NCBI GenBank assembly: GCA_043818395.1
Contig: JBDRFZ010000030.1
Coordinates: forward strand, 15,298-79,297
Source: JBDRFZ01 sp043818395
Lineage (GTDB): Bacteria; Patescibacteriota; Patescibacteriia; 2-12-FULL-60-25
DNA: 64,000 bases
Direction: 5' to 3'
The translations under genes and the position numbers were made by a program. Shown piece after piece: positions 58,340 through 64,000 of this stretch. Under the pieces are notes generated by a model. That model had not been told where the DNA came from. It did no database searches and worked only from the letters and a program-made list of their open reading frames with translations. Positions within the stretch are counted from its first letter, which is position 1, and every line of letters begins with the position of its first letter.

Positions 58340-58513
58340 CGGATGGGATGTAGAATGTGATTGTCGTCTTGAGCTTGTCGACCTGTCCCGACCGTAGCGT
58401 CGGGAAGGACCTTTTTTGGTTCGATGAAATCTCAAAAGATCCTTCGACTCCGCTCCGTAGAGTTTACCCTGAGCAGAGCCGAAGGGCTCAGGACGACAAC
58501 TCTCAACTCCGCA
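58340..58513. repeat. Cluster of REP-like repeats
   Basis: Contains GTCGTCTTGAGCTTGTCGAC (58361-58380), TCCCGACCGTAGCGTCGGGA (58386-58405), AAAGATCCTTCGACTCCGCT (58435-58454), and CTGAGCAGAGCCGAAGGGCT with CAGGACGACA (58470-58500). It belongs to the same family as the inserts in the vWA gene. No gene is seen in 58167-58513. Confidence 0.75.
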
Positions 58514-59431
58514 TTATCCTCTCCCCGCACTGCCAAATAGTTTCATTTTCCTCTTTGCCACTTCGCACATGAGCAGATTGGCCGGTTCCAAGAGTTTTCG
58601 CGGATCAATTACTCTTGGCAGATCATGAACCGCTTCGCGAATCCCGGCGGTAAAAGCCAGGCGCAAATCTGTATCGATATTAATTTTAGCCACGCCGTGC
58701 TTTGTAGCCTGTTTGATATCCGTATCCAATACACCGCGCGCTTCGCCGAGCTTGGCGCCGTATTTTTCAGCCAGCGCTTTTACGTCTTCCAACACGCCGG
58801 ACGCGCCATGAAGAACGATGGGTAACTTTACAAGTTTAGCGATATGTTTCAGTCTTTCAATGTCCAGATGTGTTTTACCTTTGAACTTAAAAGCTCCGTG
58901 GCTTGTGCCGATGGCAACGGCGAGTGAATCACAGCCGGTCTCTTTGGCAAAACGCGCAGCTTCTTTCGGATCTGTCAGCTTGGCATCTTTTTCTTCGACG
59001 CTGACCAAGTCTTCGATGCCGGCCAAAGCACCGATCTCGGCTTCTACTGAAACTCCTTTTTTCTTTGCCCAGGCTACAACTTGTTTGGTATTTTTAACAT
59101 TTTTAGCATAAGGCAATGCAGATCCGTCGTACATAACCGAGGTGTAGCCGCTTTGAATTGCCTGGCGAACAATTTTCAAGTCTTTTCCATGGTCTAAGTG
59201 CATAACTACCGGAACCGGAGCTTTGGCCGCGACGTGAACCATGGCAATTAAATAATCCATACCTGCGTATTCAATGGCTCCTTCCGAGGTCTGAACGATA
59301 ACCGGCGATTTCATCTTTTGAGCCGCACTGATTACAGCTTTTAGAAATTCCAAGTCATTAACATTGAAGGCCGGAACAGCGTAGCGTTTGGCGCGCGCCG
59401 GAACTAAGATTTTTTTTGCAGTGACGAGCAT
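58514..59431 (-). CDS. fba: Class II fructose-bisphosphate aldolase
   Basis: A 305-residue zinc-dependent aldolase that cleaves fructose-1,6-bisphosphate to two triose phosphates (or a related ketose). Family motifs are clear: AFNVNDLEFLKAVISAA, VMHLDHGKDLKIV with the zinc His, EAEIGALAGIEDLV, AVAIGTSHGAFKF, IVLHGASGV and NIDTDLRLAF. It lies next to a PfkB kinase gene on the same strand, a pairing that fits sugar-phosphate metabolism. ATG 59431. Confidence 0.94.
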   Translation of the reverse strand: MLVTAKKILVPARAKRYAVPAFNVNDLEFLKAVISAAQKMKSPVIVQTSEGAIEYAGMDYLIAMVHVAAKAPVPVVMHLDHGKDLKIVRQAIQSGYTSVMYDGSALPYAKNVKNTKQVVAWAKKKGVSVEAEIGALAGIEDLVSVEEKDAKLTDPKEAARFAKETGCDSLAVAIGTSHGAFKFKGKTHLDIERLKHIAKLVKLPIVLHGASGVLEDVKALAEKYGAKLGEARGVLDTDIKQATKHGVAKINIDTDLRLAFTAGIREAVHDLPRVIDPRKLLEPANLLMCEVAKRKMKLFGSAGRG

Positions 59432-59433
59432 AT

Positions 59434-59500
59434 TTGTAGGGGCAGAGCCTTGTGCCTGCCCTGTGTAATTTGTAGGTGCGCGGTTTCCGCGCCCAGAGCT
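59434..59500. repeat. Dispersed TAGGGGC-type repeats
   Basis: TGTAGGGGCAGAGCCTTGTG and GTAGGTGCGCGGTTTCCGCG are the same repeat type as at 7357, 7433, 35234 and 37058. They fill the gap between the aldolase and kinase genes. Confidence 0.65.
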
Positions 59501-59514
59501 AAAATTAATTTATA

Positions 59515-60519
59515 TTAATGCGCATGCAGAATTGGTTTGATGGAAGAGAATTTTTTAAGAACATCTTGCATCTCTTTTGAATTCAGAAGACCCTTCTGCG
59601 GTCCGACTTCCTGGATTACGCTCCAGCTGTTGGCCGTTCCATATCTTAAAGCCGTAGGCAGGTCTTTATTGTTTAATAAAGCGACTGTAACGGCTGAGGC
59701 AAAAGCATCACCGGCGCCGGTTCTTTCTTTGGATTTACCTTTAAATATGGGCATATGCCAATGGTTTTTACCGTCAAAAGCATCAGCACCGTTTGCTCCA
59801 TCGGTTATGATTGCGATTTTAGCACCCAAGTGTCTGAAAGTTTCCAGCATGTTGCATATCGTGCGCTCGCCATCGCCTAGCAGGTGATATGCTTCGTCTT
59901 TGTTTAAAGTAAAAAGATCGCTTAGAGCTATCAATGGCATCAATGGTTTTAAGCCGCGGTGAATATGAGTCGTGCCGGGCTGGAATGAAAAAAAGGTTTC
60001 CTTCCTATTTTTCATTTCATTTAATAATAACTTGTCGAATCCGGCATGAGTCTCGCTCATGGCCGAATAATAAACGCACCTCGTAGATGCGAAATGAGGT
60101 AGTTTGTATTTACGCGGCTGAAAAAAAACCAACTGAGTTTTTTCACCACTGTAGTTAATAATAGTAGCTTCACTGGTCGGAAAATCCGGATCGATTATTA
60201 CGTAACGGTTGTCTATTTTTTCTTTTTGCAGTGACTCGCGTATATGGTCTCCGGAATGGTCTTTGCCAACCCAGGTCATGAGCGCAGTTTTAAGCCCTAG
60301 TCGTGATGCGGTAACAGCCGCATTACCGGAATTGCCCGCCGCCGGAACTTTTACAACCTGTCTAACAGGTATTTTTTCTGCATATTCCAGGCACAAGAGA
60401 CATTTATCCTTGTTTATACTACAGCTCAAAGTGGCTTCATTTATCAGATAAAATACATCGCGGAGCGATTCGCCGATTGCAATGAAATCAAGTTCCGGTT
60501 TATTTTTAGGGTTTCTCAT
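59515..60519 (-). CDS. PfkB-family sugar kinase
   Basis: A 334-residue kinase. ESLRDVFYLINEATLSCS, VKVPAAGNSGNAAVTASRLG and the catalytic SKERTGAGDAFASAVTVALL are present. NFFSFQPGTTHIHRG-like sequence suggests a modified sugar binding site. It precedes the class II aldolase gene on the same strand, so both may act on the same phosphosugar, for example a tagatose- or fructose-type bisphosphate route. ATG 60519. Confidence 0.87.
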   Translation of the reverse strand: MRNPKNKPELDFIAIGESLRDVFYLINEATLSCSINKDKCLLCLEYAEKIPVRQVVKVPAAGNSGNAAVTASRLGLKTALMTWVGKDHSGDHIRESLQKEKIDNRYVIIDPDFPTSEATIINYSGEKTQLVFFQPRKYKLPHFASTRCVYYSAMSETHAGFDKLLLNEMKNRKETFFSFQPGTTHIHRGLKPLMPLIALSDLFTLNKDEAYHLLGDGERTICNMLETFRHLGAKIAIITDGANGADAFDGKNHWHMPIFKGKSKERTGAGDAFASAVTVALLNNKDLPTALRYGTANSWSVIQEVGPQKGLLNSKEMQDVLKKFSSIKPILHAH

Positions 60520-60566
60520 GCCGACAGGATATCATGAATGACGGATGCCATCCCCCCGAATTAAGT

Positions 60567-60683
60567 TCAAGAGCTTAGCACCACCTGATAGGGAGTTTTT
60601 AGATTAATTCCCAGGTGAAGTCGTTTGAGATTATAGAAAACAACATATTCTTCGAGGGCTTTTGCATAATGATTTTTCACCGA
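60567..60683 (-). pseudogene. C-terminal scrap of an integrase-core transposase (minus strand)
   Basis: The last about 38 codons read YAKALEEYVVFYNLKRLHLG and then LKTPYQVVLSS, the C-terminal end of an rve-type transposase (IS3/IS481 group). The remaining parts are missing. The longer open frame upstream is the antisense of the other scrap. Confidence 0.7.
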
Positions 60684-60704
60684 CTGTACGGGGTACACTA
60701 TAAT

Positions 60705-60930
60705 GTGCACTGCGAACGGTTCAGCCGGACCATTCAGGAGGAGTTCGTCGACCATTATGCTCATCTGCTCAAGGATACCGTTGCCTTCAACGACAAACTG
60801 GCCGAGTATCTCATCTGGTTCAACACCAAAAGGCCGCATAAATCCTTGTATTTTCTTTCACCCATCCAATTCCTAACCCAAGAAAACCCCAAGGAGTGCC
60901 ATATGTGGTGGACACATACAATGTGTATAT
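60705..60930 (+). pseudogene. C-terminal scrap of a second integrase-core transposase (plus strand)
   Basis: RFSRTIQEEFVDHYAHLLKD, VAFNDKLAEYLIWFNTKRPH and LSPIQFLTQ match the C-terminal end of an IS481-type DDE transposase, ending ECHMWWTHT. It faces away from the scrap at 60567, so two different insertion elements have been truncated against each other. The 5' part is gone; no terminal inverted repeats are evident. Confidence 0.75.
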
Positions 60931-60972
60931 CAACTAGACAAACGGGCGCATCAAAGATAAATTTTCACTATT

Positions 60973-61461
60973 ATGAATTACGAAAACTTTGCTCCAAAGA
61001 GCCATTCGGAACAAGAAATTTTGGAAAATGAAGATTTACAGACCGTTCTCGAGATACTTCCGACAATAACGAATCCTGAAGATGGAGAGCGATTAAAGCG
61101 ATTCGCAACACTTGCTTCCGAATATCAAGAGGTGATGTATGTTGAGCTTGGCTCAATGGCAAGAGAAATTCAGGATTTATTTCTCCGTGAGAAAGAAGCG
61201 CGTGCAGAATACAACCAGCTATCCGACGGAAGATCCTATTTTATTGGGGGAGGAGATGTGTGGTTTAAGCTTGCAAATATAAAAAACTATTTCAAATCTC
61301 GTAAATCAGAAAAGAAATTTCAGGAGAGTGCAAAATTAGAGGAAGAATTAGCCTTACTCGCCGAAAAACTTGGGCCGCACAGAAAATCGATCGAGAGGTT
61401 ACCCGTTCTTAGAGCCGAGCTTGAAAGGGCCGGCAAAGGATTATTTCGGAATCCTAATTGA
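60973..61461 (+). CDS. 162-residue hypothetical protein
   Basis: ATG 60973. An acidic, mostly helical protein with heptad-like spacing (LEEELALLAEKLGPHRK). No signal peptide. It shows the pattern FIGGGDVWFKLANIKNYFKS in the middle. No family recognised. It begins 40 bp behind a transposase scrap, so it may lie at the edge of an insertion. Confidence 0.5.
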   Translation: MNYENFAPKSHSEQEILENEDLQTVLEILPTITNPEDGERLKRFATLASEYQEVMYVELGSMAREIQDLFLREKEARAEYNQLSDGRSYFIGGGDVWFKLANIKNYFKSRKSEKKFQESAKLEEELALLAEKLGPHRKSIERLPVLRAELERAGKGLFRNPN

Positions 61462-61566
61462 AGTCGCAATGCTTTGGGGCTTATGGGAATGGCAAAGTGC
61501 TATGCTAGGAGCGGAAAATGGAGCTTAGGCGAAATTGGATGATGTTTCTGATAATGCACTTTGCCT

Positions 61567-62457
61567 ATGCTTGAAATGCCCGAAAGTATCAAGAAAGACG
61601 AGATGACGACTGTTGAGTCCATCAGCATTCCGGTTGAACGCAGAGAGACCATCGAGCGCGTGCTTGTAAGATTAAAAAAGGCATTTACTGTCTTAAATCT
61701 TCCATATCCTAAGTTACCAAAAATTTCTATTGAATTTCGCGCTCCAGATGGTGATGAAATGACACTCCTTGGTCATACTGAAGTAACGAGCGACGGCGCA
61801 TCCATTCCATTCGACAAGCGACTTCTTAGTCATGATAGCGAAAGAACGATTGTCGACAAGTCGCGTGAGAAAGGAATTGACTATCATGGAATTGGCCGGG
61901 CACTGGTCCATGAAATCGGACATATCAGTATGTGGTCGGTTGTGGGCCATGACCGTGTGTCAGCCTCTACAAGACTTATAGATGAAGGTTGGGCCTCTCT
62001 TATTGAGCGAGCAGGGATGATGAAAGAGGGTTCCATTCTTGATTTAACAGAGCAAGTTAAAGCAGATGTCGGAGACATTATCAAAAATGACCCAAAGGCA
62101 TATGAGATGTTCCTCGACCTCTCGCATTCACCGGCTTCGGGGGAACGGGTTCCCGAAAGTAACGCGGCTGAATATGTTATTGGACCCGCATTTTTATTGT
62201 GGATTAACCAGACGAAAGGCAAAGAGGCAATGATCAAGCTATTAAAATCGAGTTCGTCAGCTGGTTTAATGGGGCCCGGCATTGAACTTCATCCGGATTT
62301 TCAGAGTTACATATCGGAACATCAGCAGGAAGCAACGTTAGAAACAGCGAGGCGATGGGAATCCGATCAATTCCAAAAGGCTCTTATGGAAGCCACGGGT
62401 CTCCCGTCCCTCAAAGAGATTGAAAAATCATTTAACAAATGGATAACAGGATCTTAA
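61567..62457 (+). CDS. Putative zinc metallopeptidase-like protein (HExxH)
   Basis: A 296-residue protein with a single HEIGH motif in GRALVHEIGHISMWSVVGHDR, typical of zincin metallopeptidases, followed by a downstream Glu-rich helix that could supply the third ligand (TRLIDEGWASLIERAG, where the Glu after Asp fits a gluzincin). No signal peptide, so it would act in the cytoplasm. ATG 61567 is used; TTG 61561 is in frame. It overlaps no neighbour and is followed after three bases by the BRO gene, probably one unit. Family not recognised. Confidence 0.6.
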   Translation: MLEMPESIKKDEMTTVESISIPVERRETIERVLVRLKKAFTVLNLPYPKLPKISIEFRAPDGDEMTLLGHTEVTSDGASIPFDKRLLSHDSERTIVDKSREKGIDYHGIGRALVHEIGHISMWSVVGHDRVSASTRLIDEGWASLIERAGMMKEGSILDLTEQVKADVGDIIKNDPKAYEMFLDLSHSPASGERVPESNAAEYVIGPAFLLWINQTKGKEAMIKLLKSSSSAGLMGPGIELHPDFQSYISEHQQEATLETARRWESDQFQKALMEATGLPSLKEIEKSFNKWITGS

Positions 62458-62460
62458 ATC

Positions 62461-63294
62461 ATGCTTACCCAAACCACCCAAATTGCTCTGTTCAAGGGCA
62501 AACAAATTAGAAAGACGCTCTATAACAACGAGTGGTGGTTTGTCGTTGAAGATGTTGTACTGGCATTAATTGATTCCAACGATCCAAAGCAATATATTCA
62601 GCGCATGAAACAGCGCGATCCGGAGTTGGCACAAGGGTGGGTACAGTTTGTACATACCCTTGAAGTTCCAACGAAAGGCGGCAAGCAACGCATGAATTGC
62701 GCCAATACCGAGGGCATTTTCCGTATCATCCAGTCCATCCCGTCAGCCAAAGCTGAACCCTTCAAGCGTTGGCTCGCAAAGGTCGGCTACGAGCGCGTAC
62801 AGGAGATCGAGAATCCAGAGCTCGCTACCAAACGAACGCGAATGCTCTATAAACTCAAAGGCTATAGCGAAGATTGGATCGAAAAGCGGATGCGCGGCAT
62901 CGCGATCCGTGAGGAGCTGACGGACGAATGGCAGAAACGCGGAGCGCAAGAACAGAGAGATTACGAGATACTGACAGCCGAAATATCCAAGGCGACATTC
63001 GGCATCACGCCGAGCGAATACAAGAAGTTGAAAGGACTTAAGCGTCAAAACCTTCGTGATCACATGGACGATTTCGAGCTTATTTTTACTATGCTAGGCG
63101 AACGTTCTACGACCGAACTCCACACAACCAAGAATTCAAAGGGCTTATCCGAACTTGCAGACGATGCTCGAACTGGCGGAAACGTTGCGGCCGTTGCAAG
63201 AAAAGAATTAGAGAAACAACTTGGACGATCGGTGGTGTCCAAGAAAAACTATTTGAAGAAACCGCAAAACAAGAGGTTGCTTAGCGGATCGTGA
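62461..63294 (+). CDS. BRO-N domain protein (antirepressor-like)
   Basis: A 277-residue protein. The N-terminal about 110 residues are a BRO domain: LFKGKQIRKTLYNNEWWFVV, DVVLALIDSNDPKQYIQRM and TEGIFRIIQSIPSAKAEPFK. The C-terminal half is a helical, DUF-like extension with RMRGIAIREELTDEW and LKRQNLRDHMDDFEL. BRO proteins occur in phages and in CPR genomes as DNA-binding regulators. Starts three bases after the previous gene. Confidence 0.87.
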   Translation: MLTQTTQIALFKGKQIRKTLYNNEWWFVVEDVVLALIDSNDPKQYIQRMKQRDPELAQGWVQFVHTLEVPTKGGKQRMNCANTEGIFRIIQSIPSAKAEPFKRWLAKVGYERVQEIENPELATKRTRMLYKLKGYSEDWIEKRMRGIAIREELTDEWQKRGAQEQRDYEILTAEISKATFGITPSEYKKLKGLKRQNLRDHMDDFELIFTMLGERSTTELHTTKNSKGLSELADDARTGGNVAAVARKELEKQLGRSVVSKKNYLKKPQNKRLLSGS

Positions 63295-63565
63295 CATTTT
63301 GTCACGGGTTGAATTTTCTAACCCATTCTGGCCATGTGCAACGCCGGTTCCGTAAATACCAGCGTCCGAACGTCTTCCGCGTTGCCTGCCACCATCAAAG
63401 GATCAGCTTCCTGCTTATCACGAGAGATTGTAAGGCAACGGAGTTGGCTTTCGACGCAAAAACATCTCTTCATCGAGGTGTTTTTGTTATATAGGGTCAG
63501 TCTTGACTTGTCAGCGCTTTTAGCTTATCTATTGAACACATGAGTTCATTACAAGGAGAACAGAC
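63295..63565. other. Intergenic DNA, no confident gene
   Basis: GTGACA/TGTCAC (63291-63305) is an inverted repeat overlapping the BRO stop. A hairpin AACATCTC/GAGGTGTT (63464-63485) with a T-run looks like a terminator. A short minus-strand frame (63306-63440) is too weak to call. Confidence 0.5.
63503..63531 (+). promoter_or_regulatory. Promoter of the right-edge gene
   Basis: TTGACT (63503-63508), 17 nt, TATCTA (63526-63531), about 35 nt before the TTG start codon. Confidence 0.6.
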
Positions 63566-64000
63566 TTGAATGCTTTGGAGTTCGTGAGAGCGGTAAGCAG
63601 ACGTCTTGTTAGAGGGGGGTGCAAAAGGGGAGCGGATGATTTGGTAAAGGAGAAATCCGTAGCCTTAGACAGGCTCATTGATAGCAGATTTTTGCGGAAC
63701 GCCCTCGTCTCTACCGTGTGCTATACCGGTCTTTCGGTCGAAGGCTATCCTGAGTGTTCTACATCGAGTTTGATTACTGCCAGAATAGCAGCAGATCTCA
63801 TGATCAAACTGGCTAAGGCGTTCGCCATAGCTCATAAGTACCAAAAAATCGAAGTCGCAACTTCGATCCCGGCTCTGATCAGAAAGATTTTTGGGCATTT
63901 TCTGGAGCGATTATGCGACAACTATCCGTTGCTTATGGCAGACCTGATTGATGAAACAGAGGATGATGACTATGATCCCGAGGTCGGCAGTTTGGGTGAT
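63566..64000 (+). CDS. Partial hypothetical protein, cut by the window end
   Basis: TTG 63566 with AAGGAG eight nt upstream; the frame stays open for 145 codons to the right edge. The alternative ATG at 63570 is out of frame and closes after five codons. The product is helical and Leu/Ala-rich in the middle (LITARIAADLMIKLAKAFAI) with an acidic run (DETEDDDYDPE) near the cut. No family recognised from the visible part. Confidence 0.55.
   Translation, partial: MNALEFVRAVSRRLVRGGCKRGADDLVKEKSVALDRLIDSRFLRNALVSTVCYTGLSVEGYPECSTSSLITARIAADLMIKLAKAFAIAHKYQKIEVATSIPALIRKIFGHFLERLCDNYPLLMADLIDETEDDDYDPEVGSLGD

Noticed and set aside
63306..63440. Minus-strand frame ending MARMG
   Set aside because: Looks somewhat protein-like but has no start codon or ribosome site and is very short.

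Overview
The window most likely comes from a member of the Candidate Phyla Radiation (Patescibacteria, Parcubacteria-like). This is an inference from several traits: a 23S rRNA gene carrying two group I introns with LAGLIDADG nucleases, a 23S-5S pair with no 16S gene upstream, many short housekeeping genes with few biosynthetic genes, and typical CPR accessory families (RhuM, BRO-N, Gam-like, DUF2207, MUG113-type GIY-YIG). TGA is used as a stop codon, so the code is standard.

Layout. 1-7.4 kb: two exported proteins, a copper efflux pair (HMA/membrane/cupredoxin protein plus CopA), and a compact Fe-S assembly set (cysteine desulfurase, IscU/NifU scaffold, ferredoxin). 7.4-13.2 kb: a cNMP-fold coiled-coil protein, a THUMP/Trm11-like RNA methyltransferase and a large membrane coiled-coil protein. 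13.2-16.4 kb: rpsF-ssb-rpsR, then epmA next to efp. 16.4-20.7 kb: an envelope protein, a GNAT enzyme, a RimK-like ATP-grasp ligase, tRNA-Leu and a PP2C phosphatase gene interrupted by an in-frame TAA. 20.8-26.2 kb: promoter, leader, 23S rRNA with two introns, and 5S rRNA. 26.3-27.2 kb: a soluble histidine kinase.

27.4-41 kb is an accessory island and the most unusual part. It starts with a consensus-like promoter followed by about 830 nt of densely nested potential helices with no credible protein. Short genes are then separated by long non-coding stretches that contain diverged copies of the same elements: a hairpin with an invariant CTAGATAAA loop on covarying arms, a ~250-nt module present twice, a 101-nt element present twice, and an ACTCG-hairpin-GCACA motif present five times. 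Genes here include a Csx3 ring-nuclease homologue and, as a separate gene, the P-loop domain that I recall as fused to Csx3 in other bacteria. There are no Cas genes and no CRISPR array. HicBA, a three-gene operon of small unknown proteins, and a MoxR ATPase - vWA protein - TRAM/zinc protein set follow. REP-like dispersed repeats lie between the genes and inside the vWA gene.

41-64 kb: a DnaA-box cluster, a LytR_C protein, a frameshifted remnant, EndoQ, a 22-residue lysine-rich protein, an RRM protein, a CCA-adding enzyme, a second structured RNA candidate (47.5-47.8 kb), a TrmB-type regulator, an XRE/GIY-YIG/RhuM cluster, tRNA-Ala, a D-2-hydroxyacid dehydrogenase, a BASS transporter, two PfkB kinases with a class II aldolase, DUF2207 and Gam-like proteins, two transposase scraps, a metallopeptidase-like protein, a BRO protein and a truncated gene at the right edge.

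All calls come from reading the sequence. No database search or RNA folding was run, so family names rest on recognised motifs and RNA claims on hand-found complementarity.
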